Source: an uncultured Muribaculaceae bacterium (lineage in GTDB: Bacteria; Bacteroidota; Bacteroidia; Bacteroidales; Muribaculaceae). From it: DNA of 64,000 nt. The DNA lies in contig CAJUKF010000009.1 of assembly GCA_910587355.1 (NCBI GenBank), positions 3,765 to 67,764 of the forward strand, in the 5' to 3' direction. The position numbers were made by a program, and so were the translations under genes. Numbering within the stretch: the first letter of the stretch is position 1; each line of letters begins with the position of its first letter. The notes under the pieces are model-generated. The model saw only the letters and a program-made list of their open reading frames with translations, did no database searches and was not told the origin of the DNA. Of the stretch, positions 26,776-34,958 are shown piece after piece.

Positions 26776-26793
26776 CGAGCAACTTTTTGCTCG
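26776..26793 (-). terminator. Terminator downstream of mfd
   Basis: CGAGCAA and TTGCTCG form a 7-bp stem with a 4-nt loop; on the minus strand it is followed a few bases later by TTTTTTT. It separates the ribH-mfd run from the next minus-strand gene. Confidence 0.6.
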
Positions 26794-26835
26794 TGTTTCT
26801 GATATGCTTGTGACAAAAAAATTCAAAAAAATGGC

Positions 26836-29800
26836 TCAGATAGCCTCCAGATTTAGTATCGAGTCCAAAATCGACAGAGCTTCGGCTACTGTGAGCACTT
26901 TGGCGATTGCGAAGCTGCGCCGTCCGTTGCGCTCCCTGATTTGTACTCTGGACGGATGTGCCTGCAGATAGTTGAGCAGACGTCCGAACATAGTGGACTG
27001 ATAATAGGCCTTGTTGGTACTGTCGACGAAAAACAGGAACATCTGGCCTTGCTTGAGTACTACCTTCTCTATTCCGAGGCGCCGTGCCGTACGGCGCAGA
27101 CGGGGGACGAGGAGTAGTTCGTGGGCAGCGTCGGGAATGCGGCCGAAGCGGTCGGTAAGGCGCTCCTCGAAGGCCTGAAGCTGGTCGTCGCGCTCTATGT
27201 TGTCGAGTTCCTGATAAAGTGCTATGCGCTCGCTCTCCTGGGGCACGTAATAGAAAGGCAGAAGCAGCTCGAGGTCGCTCTCAATGATGCAGTCGGCCAC
27301 GAAATCGCCGTTGTCGGCGGCATTGCCGGCATCTGTGAGTTCGGGAAATTCTTCGGTGCGCAGTTCGACTACCGCTTCGCGGAGAATCTTCTGATATGTT
27401 TCATAGCCGAGGTCGGCGATGAATCCGCTCTGCTCCGCGCCCAGAAGGTTTCCGGCTCCTCGTATGTCGAGGTCCTGCATGGCTATGTGTATGCCCGAGC
27501 CGAGGTCGGAGAAACTTTCTATGGCCTGCAGACGCCGGCGCGCGTCGGGCGTGAGAGGTTTGCCCGGAGGCACCATGAGGTAGCAGAAGGCCTTGCGTGA
27601 CGAGCGGCCCACGCGTCCGCGGAGCTGATGCAGCTCGCTGAGGCCGAATTTGTGTGCGTCGTTGATTATAATTGTGTTGACATTAGGCATATCGATGCCG
27701 CTTTCGATAATGGTAGTGGCAAGGAGTATGTCGTAGTCATGGGCCGAGAAGTCGTTGATTGCTTTCTCGAGTTTTTCGGGCGGCATCTGTCCGTGCGCTA
27801 CTATGGTGCGCGCGTCGGGCACCAGACGTTTTATCATATCCTCGAGATTATGCAGGTCTTCGATTCGCGGATTGACGAAGAAAACCTGACCGTTGCGTGC
27901 GAGTTCGAAGTTTATTGCCTCGGCGACGGTGGTGTCGTTGAGCGCGTCGACGGTGGTGATAATCGGATAGCGGTTTGGCGGAGGTGTTGTGATGTTCGAT
28001 AAATCGCGTGCACCCATCAGAGAGAACTGGAGTGTGCGCGGTATGGGAGTGGCACTCATTGTGAGAGTGTCGATATTCACTTTCATCTGCCGCAGACGCT
28101 CTTTGACGGCCACGCCGAATTTCTGCTCCTCGTCGATGATGAGCAGTCCGAGGTCTTTGAATTTCACCGATTTGCCTATGAGCTTGTGGGTGCCGATGAT
28201 AATGTCGATTTTACCGGCTTCGAGGTCGGCGAGAATGGCTTTCACATCTTTGGCAGAGCGGGCTCGCGAGATGTATTCGACGCGCACCGGGAAGTCTTTC
28301 AGGCGCTCGGAGAAAGTGTGGAAGTGCTGGTATGCGAGCACTGTCGTGGGCACAAGCACGGCCACCTGCTTGCCGTCGGTTGCAGCCTTGAAGGCGGCGC
28401 GTATGGCAATTTCGGTCTTGCCGAAGCCCACATCGCCGCAAATCAGACGGTCCATGGGCCGCTGGCTCTCCATGTCGCTCTTCACGGCCTGTGTCGCAGT
28501 CACCTGGTCGGGAGTATCCTCGTAGATGAACGAGGCCTCAAGCTCGTGCTGCAGATAGGTGTCGGGCGTAAATGCAAAGCCTTTCTCGTCGCGGCGCTGG
28601 GCGTAAAGTTTTATCAGGTCGCGGGCTATGTCCTTGAGTTTGGCCTTGGTCTTGTCTTTGATTTTCTGCCATGCTCCCGAGCCGATGCGGTTTACCTTGG
28701 GCGGCACGCCTTCCTTGCCGCGGTATTTGGCGAGTTTATGAAGAGCATGAATTGAGACAAAAAGTATGTCGTTGTTCTGATATATGAGTTTGATGACCTC
28801 CTGCTTGCGACCGTTGATGTCGGTGCGCAGCAGCCCGGCGAATTTGCCTACGCCGTGGTCGACATGCACTATATAGTCGCCGGGCTCGAGCTGGCCGAGT
28901 TCTTTGAGCGAGAGGGCGAGTTTGCCCGAGCGTGCGCGGTCGCTTTTGAGTGTGTATTTGTGGAAACGGTCGAAAATCTGGTGGTCGGTGAAAACACAGA
29001 TACGGGACTGATGGTCGACAAAGCCTTCGTGCAGGGTACCCTCGACAGCCTCAAAATCTATGCAGTCTCCTCGGTCGGCGAAAATCTCGCGCAGACGGTC
29101 GAACTGCTTCTCGTTGTCCGAGAGTATGAAAAGCCTGTATCCGTCGCTGATGAATTTAGTGAATGACTCGGCTATGATATCAAAATTCTTGTGGTAGACA
29201 CCCTGGGGCGTGCAGTCGAAGGCCATTGTCGTGGTAGCGCGGCTGCGCGCCGGAGTGTGGTCTTCGCCGGGCTTTGCCGCAGTGAAACCGAGACGCTTGA
29301 ATCCGGCCAGATGATTTTCGAAATCCGATGGGTCTATGACGAGTTCGAGCGCGTCAGGGTCGCCGTCTTCTGTCAGAAGCGTGAATGCCGAGACATCGGT
29401 CTCTTTGATTGTGTGCAGCCGCTCCAGTGTGAGGCTTTGGTTGCGGAAGGCAATGATGCTTGAGGGGTCGATGAAGTCGAGAATGGACTGGAGCTGTCCG
29501 CGGTGACTCACGTTGGCTGTGATATCTACACTGTCGAGACGGCTTTCAGACAGCTGTGTCTCGACGTTGAATGTGCGGATTGAATCGATTTCGTCGCCGA
29601 AGAAATCGAGACGGTAGGGCAGCTCGTCGCTGTAGCCGTAAATGTCGAATATGGAGCCGCGTATGGCATATTGGCCAGGCTCATAGACATAGTCGGTCTC
29701 CTTGAAGCCGTTGTCTTTGAGCCACTGTTCGGTCTGCCGCATGTCGGCTTTGCTGTCCTTGCGGAGAGTGATGGTATGGGCCTGAATGTCTTCGCGCGAA

Positions 29801-30195
29801 GCCACGCACTCGGCAATGGCATCGGGATAGGTGACGACGAAGCGTACGTTTCCGGCCGACAGACGAGTCAGTGTCTCGGTGCGCAGAATCTGATTTGGCG
29901 GGTCGACCTGACCGTATTTTATGTCGCGTTTGAAACCCGAGGGGAGTATTGCCACGTTCTCCTCGCCGAGAATGCGGCAGAGGTCGAAATAGAGGTATCC
30001 GGCATCGTCGAGGCTGTCGCCCACCACAATCACCGGCACCTTTGAGTCAATGGCAGCCAGCGCTATCGCCGCCGACGACCCTGCCAGGCCTGTGGCAGAA
30101 CCGGAGTGTGCGCACAGGCTTTTCATGGCCTTGCGGCGCGCCGCCGTCATGACCATGGCGCATATGTCGGCTGTCTTAAGAGTACGGTCGCTCAT
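26836..30195 (-). CDS. mfd: Mfd, transcription-repair coupling factor
   Basis: An 1119-residue DNA translocase that removes RNA polymerase stalled at lesions and recruits UvrA. The N-terminal part is UvrB-like (YVYEPGQYAIRGSIFDIYGY). The RNA-polymerase-interacting domain (GDYIVHVDHGVGKFAGL) is near residue 450. The helicase core shows ICGDVGFGKTEIAIRAAF (Walker A), IIDEEQKFGV (motif II) and TMSATPIPRTLQFSLMGARD. The translocation motif and QLRGRVGRSSRKAFCYL follow, then the C-terminal TRCF domain. Length is normal. It overlaps yciH by 4 bp. Confidence 0.97.
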   Translation of the reverse strand: MSDRTLKTADICAMVMTAARRKAMKSLCAHSGSATGLAGSSAAIALAAIDSKVPVIVVGDSLDDAGYLYFDLCRILGEENVAILPSGFKRDIKYGQVDPPNQILRTETLTRLSAGNVRFVVTYPDAIAECVASREDIQAHTITLRKDSKADMRQTEQWLKDNGFKETDYVYEPGQYAIRGSIFDIYGYSDELPYRLDFFGDEIDSIRTFNVETQLSESRLDSVDITANVSHRGQLQSILDFIDPSSIIAFRNQSLTLERLHTIKETDVSAFTLLTEDGDPDALELVIDPSDFENHLAGFKRLGFTAAKPGEDHTPARSRATTTMAFDCTPQGVYHKNFDIIAESFTKFISDGYRLFILSDNEKQFDRLREIFADRGDCIDFEAVEGTLHEGFVDHQSRICVFTDHQIFDRFHKYTLKSDRARSGKLALSLKELGQLEPGDYIVHVDHGVGKFAGLLRTDINGRKQEVIKLIYQNNDILFVSIHALHKLAKYRGKEGVPPKVNRIGSGAWQKIKDKTKAKLKDIARDLIKLYAQRRDEKGFAFTPDTYLQHELEASFIYEDTPDQVTATQAVKSDMESQRPMDRLICGDVGFGKTEIAIRAAFKAATDGKQVAVLVPTTVLAYQHFHTFSERLKDFPVRVEYISRARSAKDVKAILADLEAGKIDIIIGTHKLIGKSVKFKDLGLLIIDEEQKFGVAVKERLRQMKVNIDTLTMSATPIPRTLQFSLMGARDLSNITTPPPNRYPIITTVDALNDTTVAEAINFELARNGQVFFVNPRIEDLHNLEDMIKRLVPDARTIVAHGQMPPEKLEKAINDFSAHDYDILLATTIIESGIDMPNVNTIIINDAHKFGLSELHQLRGRVGRSSRKAFCYLMVPPGKPLTPDARRRLQAIESFSDLGSGIHIAMQDLDIRGAGNLLGAEQSGFIADLGYETYQKILREAVVELRTEEFPELTDAGNAADNGDFVADCIIESDLELLLPFYYVPQESERIALYQELDNIERDDQLQAFEERLTDRFGRIPDAAHELLLVPRLRRTARRLGIEKVVLKQGQMFLFFVDSTNKAYYQSTMFGRLLNYLQAHPSRVQIRERNGRRSFAIAKVLTVAEALSILDSILNLEAI

Positions 30196-30539
30196 ATTAC
30201 GCGGGCTTTCAGTCCTTTGGAAGTGAGGAAACGGAGCACGTCCTGCCTGCGGTCGCCCTGAATGAGTATTTCACCGCCACGGGACGAGCCCCCTGTGCCG
30301 AGGGTGCGTTTCATTTCTGAGGCGAGGGCGGCGATTTCGTCATCATCGATTGTGAATCCTGCAATGATTGTTGCGCACTTTCCGGAACGGCCCTTGCGTT
30401 CGAATACAATGTCGAGGCGCCCGCTTTGTCGTGGGGATGCGGCCGGTGTTTCATCGGGTTCTCCGGCGGCAGTTTCGCCGCTGTCGGGCATCGTTTGGCG
30501 GAGTGCCGCCAGTCGGTCGAGCCAGTTGTCGTTGCTCAT
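30192..30539 (-). CDS. yciH: SUI1/YciH-family translation initiation factor
   Basis: A 115-residue protein: a low-complexity N-terminal ~40 residues, then a SUI1/eIF1-like fold. VFERKGRSGKCATIIAGF, LGTGGSSRGGEILIQGD and the C-terminal GLKARVI are family-typical. Bacterial YciH is thought to influence start-codon fidelity or non-canonical initiation. It overlaps mfd by 4 bp and follows the small exported protein by 7 bp. Confidence 0.92.
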   Translation of the reverse strand: MSNDNWLDRLAALRQTMPDSGETAAGEPDETPAASPRQSGRLDIVFERKGRSGKCATIIAGFTIDDDEIAALASEMKRTLGTGGSSRGGEILIQGDRRQDVLRFLTSKGLKARVI

Positions 30540-30546
30540 TGTTGAA

Positions 30547-31011
30547 TCAATAGGAAATAATTGTGTCGGCAGGGTCGAATTCGAGGCTGTCGGTTGATAC
30601 GGGATTGCGACGGCCTTCGGATATGGCCCTAATCAGTGTCAGACGGGCCTGGTCTTCCACCGGGGCGAGAGAGAGGAAAAGTGCAGTCGAATCGGCGTCG
30701 CGCTCTATGGCAGCCTCGAGTGTTTTTGCAGCGAATGCCGTGTTTGCGTTTTCGTCGCCGTGATTCTCCGAGAGTCGGACGAAAAGAAGAGCGAGCCGGC
30801 AGAGTTCGTCGGTATTGAGCGAAGAGAATTCTCTGGCGCTGACAAGTTCGTCGCAGAGAGCCTGCGCCGCGTCATAGCGGCCGTTGGCGTAAGCGAGTTC
30901 GGCCGCCTGCAGCGAGTTGCTGCAGGTCTCATGCGTGGCACACGACACCTGAGCGGTGAGCAGCACGAGCCCGAGCAGGGAGCCAAGGATTATGAAAACG
31001 ATACTCTTCAA
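30547..31011 (-). CDS. Small exported helical (TPR-like) protein
   Basis: A 154-residue protein I do not recognise by name. A hydrophobic N-terminus (IVFIILGSLLGLVLLTA) is followed by QVSCATHETC. This could be an atypical lipobox with lipid Cys at residue 24, although the -3 position is Q rather than L. The rest is helical with repeat-like spacing (LQAAELAYANGRYDAAQALC), suggesting one or two TPR-like repeats. It sits between ribH (30-bp gap) and yciH (7 bp), so it is probably cotranscribed with both. Function unknown. Confidence 0.7.
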   Translation of the reverse strand: MKSIVFIILGSLLGLVLLTAQVSCATHETCSNSLQAAELAYANGRYDAAQALCDELVSAREFSSLNTDELCRLALLFVRLSENHGDENANTAFAAKTLEAAIERDADSTALFLSLAPVEDQARLTLIRAISEGRRNPVSTDSLEFDPADTIISY

Positions 31012-31041
31012 GGTAATGCGGTTTAGTTGATACTATGGTTG

Positions 31042-31527
31042 TCAGATATTTTCCACTCTGTCCACGAAGTCGTACATGAGCAGGGCCGCACGGGCAGCTT
31101 CGGCACCTTTGTTGCCTTCTTTCCCTCCGGCACGGTCGAGAGCGTCCTGCTCATTGTCGACGGTAAGCACGCCGAAAATCACGGGAATGTCGCACTCGGC
31201 ATTAAGGTGCGTGATGCCCTGAGTGACACTCTGGCATACGTAATCGAAGTGAGGCGTGCCTCCGCGGATGACGCATCCGAGCACTACGATGCTGTTGTAG
31301 AGACCGCTTTCGATGAGTTTCGAGGCGGCGAAAGTGAGTTCAATGGCCCCTGGAACCTCGAAAGTATCGATGTCCTGTTCGGTGAGACCGGCGCTTTTGA
31401 ATTCGTCGAGTGCTCCGGCCATGAGAGGCTCGGTTATTTTGCTGTTCCACAGAGTGCGCACCACAGCCACACGCATGTCGCGTACTTTGGCGAACGGAGT
31501 GAGTGGTGCATTTGCGGTTGTTGACAT
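31042..31527 (-). CDS. ribH: RibH, 6,7-dimethyl-8-ribityllumazine synthase
   Basis: A 161-residue enzyme making the lumazine precursor of riboflavin from 3,4-dihydroxy-2-butanone 4-phosphate and a ribityl-aminopyrimidine. Active-site stretches are visible: VRTLWNSKITEPLMAGA, FEVPGAIELTFAA, CVIRGGTPHFDYVC and GNKGAEAARAAL. Length matches the family, which assembles into a 60-mer or pentamer. Other riboflavin genes are not in the window. Confidence 0.96.
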   Translation of the reverse strand: MSTTANAPLTPFAKVRDMRVAVVRTLWNSKITEPLMAGALDEFKSAGLTEQDIDTFEVPGAIELTFAASKLIESGLYNSIVVLGCVIRGGTPHFDYVCQSVTQGITHLNAECDIPVIFGVLTVDNEQDALDRAGGKEGNKGAEAARAALLMYDFVDRVENI

Positions 31528-31593
31528 GGTGATATTGTTTTTGTCTTTGGAATATTATAATGGTGTCGGTGGCAATGGACTCTTTCCCGGATT

Positions 31594-32511
31594 TCAGGAT
31601 ATATGCTGCCAGAGACAGGAAATGTTCTTTATGGCTTGTGCGGCACTGCTGACGGCCGCATCGAGTATGGTGTCGCGGATGACTGCAGACGGCTCAGCGA
31701 GTGTGCCGGGGGTAACAGCATGGCTGATGACAGCCGACACGACTCCTGCCACTGCTCCTGCATTCCAGAGCATTGTGCGGCACTGCTGCTCAGGAATCCG
31801 TGCAGAGCTGGAACCGTTTCCGCTATAATAATCAATGGTACGGGCATCAGGATTTATGGCTATAAGGGAGCGGCAGTAGAAATCGATGTGATTGCGGTAG
31901 GACTCTTCCGGGCTGTCGGTGCCGAAGATGTACTTCAAATCCTCGCTGCGGGCAATCACGGCATCCGATATCTCGAGATTTTCGAAAATCGCCGGCATGA
32001 CGTGCGTTATACGCGGTGCCTGCTGTGGCAGGAAGCCGGGCAGATATATGAGCAGGGCCTTGCGCTCGACGCAGTGGCTGAGAAAACGGCTCAGACGCGG
32101 ACGCATGCGGCTGTCGAGGGCATAGAATCCCCCGAAGAGCACTATGTCGCCTTCGTCAATCCTGGGCCATATGATGTCGAAGCCCTCGTCGGGATACTGT
32201 TCGTAGCGCGTGAGGGACACCGGCTGCGAATCGGCATCGGGAGCCGTGAAGATATTCACGGGGGTGCGTCCTTCGGTGAAACGGTCGAGCGATGTGATGT
32301 CCACACCGTGGCCGCTGAGGTAATCGGCCAGAATATCGCCGACGGGGTCGGCGGAGACCTCCGAGGCAATTAGCACCCTGCTGTCGTGCGAGGCGGCCAG
32401 AATGGCGGCGGCATTAGTCACGCGTCCGCCGGGCATGGAGCCGAGGGGGCGGCCTGACGGGTCAAGCACGATATTGAGCGAGCATTCGCCGATGCATATA
32501 ATCTTTTTCAT
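31594..32511 (-). CDS. PfkB-family carbohydrate kinase-like protein lacking the GAGD motif
   Basis: A 305-residue protein with the ribokinase/PfkB fold. I start at MKKIICIGECSLNIVL, the family's normal beginning; the longer frame adds 61 residues that overlap the isomerase gene in another frame. The glycine-rich N-terminal motif (PGGRVTNAAAILAAS) and the lid region (TEGRTPVNIFT) are present. Where active members have GAGD with its catalytic aspartate, this protein reads QCRTMLWNAGAVAG, so the base is missing. It may be a degenerate kinase, a regulatory or sugar-binding relative, or use another residue. It lies 17 bp downstream of the SIS isomerase, suggesting a shared sugar-phosphate role. 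Confidence 0.8.
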   Translation of the reverse strand: MKKIICIGECSLNIVLDPSGRPLGSMPGGRVTNAAAILAASHDSRVLIASEVSADPVGDILADYLSGHGVDITSLDRFTEGRTPVNIFTAPDADSQPVSLTRYEQYPDEGFDIIWPRIDEGDIVLFGGFYALDSRMRPRLSRFLSHCVERKALLIYLPGFLPQQAPRITHVMPAIFENLEISDAVIARSEDLKYIFGTDSPEESYRNHIDFYCRSLIAINPDARTIDYYSGNGSSSARIPEQQCRTMLWNAGAVAGVVSAVISHAVTPGTLAEPSAVIRDTILDAAVSSAAQAIKNISCLWQHIS

Positions 32512-32528
32512 GGAGCTCAGATGCGGTG

Positions 32529-33137
32529 TCAATTGCTTTTGCTGCGCGACAGATGTCCCAGATAGCCTCCGTGGTGTCTTTTGGCATAGTCCTCGACAGA
32601 GAAACCGATTGCTGTCATCACATTCACCACAAGCACATCGCCAATCACCGTCATCATCGTGGTGGAGGTGGTGGGCGTCAGGCCGAGAGGACATACTTCG
32701 GGAGCACCCCCGGTGAGCAGCGCTATGTCGGCGGCATGAACGAGAGGGCTGTCGGGCGTGCCAGAAATCACAATCACGGGGATGTCGGCGTAAAGACCGT
32801 GCAGAAGTTCGATGAGCTCGAGTATTTCGCGGGTCTTGCCGCTGTTGGATATGAGCAGCACTATATCATTGGGCTGCACCACTCCAAGGTCGCCGTGCTG
32901 GGCCTCGCTGGGATGGAGGTTCACAGCTGGAGTACCCGTGGATGAGAATGTGGTGGCTATGTTCATCGCTATCTGTCCGGCCTTGCCCATGCCTGCGGTG
33001 ATGAGCTTGCCACCGCGGCGGTGCACGCGCTCGACAATGGCTTCGACGGCCTCTTCATAGGCGTCGGAAACGGGAATGGCGCTTATTGCGGCGCTCTCGG
33101 CCCGGAGGATTTCGCGCATTGACTGTTTTACGTCCAT
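32529..33137 (-). CDS. Single-domain SIS isomerase (KpsF/GutQ/KdsD-like)
   Basis: A 202-residue cytosolic protein consisting of one SIS domain, probable D-arabinose 5-phosphate isomerase for Kdo synthesis. I start at MDVKQSMREILRAE, consistent with the promoter box 34-41 bp upstream. GMGKAGQIAMNIATTFSSTG, LHPSEAQHGDLGVV and LISNSGKTREI are characteristic. E. coli KdsD has about 130 further residues forming two CBS domains, absent here; single-domain versions are known in Bacteroides. The PfkB-like gene follows after 17 bp. Confidence 0.87.
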   Translation of the reverse strand: MDVKQSMREILRAESAAISAIPVSDAYEEAVEAIVERVHRRGGKLITAGMGKAGQIAMNIATTFSSTGTPAVNLHPSEAQHGDLGVVQPNDIVLLISNSGKTREILELIELLHGLYADIPVIVISGTPDSPLVHAADIALLTGGAPEVCPLGLTPTTSTTMMTVIGDVLVVNVMTAIGFSVEDYAKRHHGGYLGHLSRSKSN

Positions 33138-33170
33138 ATCTTTGTTGTTGCTATGGTTGAAAAGCGGTTG

Positions 33171-33200
33171 CAAAATTAAACATTTTTTACGGCACGGCAA
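33171..33200 (-). promoter_or_regulatory. Promoter for the SIS isomerase gene
   Basis: On the minus strand TTG at 33200-33198, a 19-bp spacer and TAATTTTG at 33178-33171 fit the Bacteroidota consensus. The box overlaps the stop codon of the upstream ATP-grasp-like gene and lies 34 bp before the isomerase start codon. Confidence 0.6.
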
Positions 33201-34330
33201 TCGCCAAGTCTCACAATAAATGAAAAAAGACTCCCGGGAGGGGCCATGTCGAGGGTGCCGGAGTGCATGCGTCCGCCGCTCATGGAGGCATCGAACACAC
33301 CTGCCCTGTCTGCCGGGGTGTTGGTGTGTATGGAGAAACTGCCTTCGCTTCCTTCTGCCGCGTAACGGTCGTAAAAACGGCGGCACAGATGTCCCATGGT
33401 CATGCGGAAATTGATTTCTGTGACGGGCGCGAGACGGTATGAACCGCCATCGACTATCATCATGTCAACGCCTAAGGGTCCTTCATAGTTTGCTCCGGCT
33501 GTCTGTTCGAGCGCGGGGATGAGGGCATCGCGTACGGCCACGGGCTGTTCGCTGCCGGCAAGAGAGGCTATCTGCTCCATGAGCATGCTGTCGGAGGCGA
33601 GCCTGTTGCCGGCGTAGGTGCCGAACTGCACGTTGGTGAACACCGACAGTCCGGCGAAAGAACAGTGCCCCCGGCGGAGGTTGAACAGCATGGCGAAATC
33701 GAGCACTTTTTTATGCCGCGGTTCTGCCATGACAGAGCCCTGGCGTCTGAGCATCCCCTCGAACATATTCGATTGGGAGCGGGCTGTGACGGGGTCGGTG
33801 GCTACGAGTCCCCGGCCCGATGACGACCAGGGCAGTTTGAGTACCGTGCCCTGCGGATGTGCGTTTATGAAATCGTTGATTTCCGCAACAGTGCGGAGTT
33901 CCTGTGCCGGAGGGGCTACCTCGAAAGGCAGCTTCCCGGCAATCAGTCGCGATACTTCTGCTGCCGTACGCCGGTGAGAAAGGGCCCGTATCGCATCGAG
34001 TTCGGCATCGGATGGCAATAGGGAAGAGTCATAGCCGAGGTCGGCGAAAAACTGACGCGCGCCTTTTGACCATCCCCATGGAGCGGGGGACAGGCCTTCG
34101 GTAATATGGTCGAAAGGTTCTATGCCTGTGTCGAATGTATCGCGGATACGTCGTATCCAATCCGCATTGATGCCTTCGCAGTAAAAACGGTCGCCTCGGT
34201 CGGCGTACCATAACGGCAGTGCATAGCCCGAACGGCGCAGCTGCGTGGCGGCCGGGGGTGCTGTATAGCGCGGTATATTCCTGGCGAGCGCGAGGTCGTT
34301 TTCCGGATAGAAAAGATTCAGGCTTGCCAC
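33176..34330 (-). CDS. Uncharacterised ATP-grasp-like protein
   Basis: A 384-residue protein without signal peptide. I do not recognise it as a named enzyme. Its middle and end carry ATP-grasp-like signatures: VLKLPWSSSGRGL (residues 163-175) like the flexible ATP-binding loop, YEGPLGVDMMI (282-292), and EINFRMTMGH (305-314), like the metal-binding E-x-N-x-R end of the ATP-grasp site. The N-terminus (LNLFYPENDLALARN) fits no pre-grasp domain I can name. ATP-grasp enzymes join a carboxylate to an amine or thiol via an acyl-phosphate; the substrate here is unknown. It lies 13 bp after a small outer-membrane protein gene and in the prmA operon. Confidence 0.65.
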   Translation of the reverse strand: MASLNLFYPENDLALARNIPRYTAPPAATQLRRSGYALPLWYADRGDRFYCEGINADWIRRIRDTFDTGIEPFDHITEGLSPAPWGWSKGARQFFADLGYDSSLLPSDAELDAIRALSHRRTAAEVSRLIAGKLPFEVAPPAQELRTVAEINDFINAHPQGTVLKLPWSSSGRGLVATDPVTARSQSNMFEGMLRRQGSVMAEPRHKKVLDFAMLFNLRRGHCSFAGLSVFTNVQFGTYAGNRLASDSMLMEQIASLAGSEQPVAVRDALIPALEQTAGANYEGPLGVDMMIVDGGSYRLAPVTEINFRMTMGHLCRRFYDRYAAEGSEGSFSIHTNTPADRAGVFDASMSGGRMHSGTLDMAPPGSLFSFIVRLGDCRAVKNV

Positions 34331-34343
34331 TTCGGTGATGAAA

Positions 34344-34958
34344 TTAGAATACCACGCCTATGCGGAGCGATGCATTGCTCAGATTGGGCTGATGCAGAGT
34401 CTCTTCGTCGACGAGGATTGACTTGCGCTGTACGTAGGTGTAGCCCAGCGACATATATGACGAGAAACTTGCTCCCGAGGCCAGAAGCATGGATGCGCCG
34501 GTATAGAAGAATGCCCCCGTGGTGTTGGCTGCGTTTTCGTGATACTGCAGGGCGAGGCCTCCGCGCACCTCCCAGAATACGCGCGAAGGCTTATCGGTGA
34601 AATTGGTGCGGAAAATGGCGTAAATCGGGAAGTAGCGGTTGGAGTTCGACACCGTGATGTCGGCTTCGGCTCCGAGACCGAAGAAACGTATCCAGCGCCA
34701 GCGCAGGCCCGTCGACAGATTGAGGGCTATTGTGCTCATGTCGTTGCCCGAAAGGTCGACGTTGGCGCCTGCTTCCGCACCCCACGAAAATAGGGGACGG
34801 CTGTGCGAGGCTTCATAAAAAGCAAGCTCTGAAACACGTTCTTTCTGTGCAGGCACCTGTGGAGTGGTGACGGCGGCAGAGTCTGCGTGCACGCTTGCGG
34901 CCAGTGCCGGTACGAAAGCGGCGAGAATCAGTAATATGGCGGTAAGACAGCGAATCAT
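34344..34958 (-). CDS. Small outer-membrane beta-barrel protein
   Basis: A 204-residue protein with signal peptide (MIRCLTAILLILAAFVPALA). After a short linker it consists of alternating amphipathic beta-strands (LNLSTGLRWRWIRFFGLGAE, YFPIYAIFRTNF, WEVRGGLALQYHE, YMSLGYTYVQ) and ends RIGVVF, with terminal Phe typical of barrels inserted by BamA. This suggests an 8-stranded barrel of the OmpA/OmpW-like size class. Its start overlaps prmA by 4 bp, and the ATP-grasp-like gene follows after 13 bp. Function unknown. Confidence 0.8.
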   Translation of the reverse strand: MIRCLTAILLILAAFVPALAASVHADSAAVTTPQVPAQKERVSELAFYEASHSRPLFSWGAEAGANVDLSGNDMSTIALNLSTGLRWRWIRFFGLGAEADITVSNSNRYFPIYAIFRTNFTDKPSRVFWEVRGGLALQYHENAANTTGAFFYTGASMLLASGASFSSYMSLGYTYVQRKSILVDEETLHQPNLSNASLRIGVVF

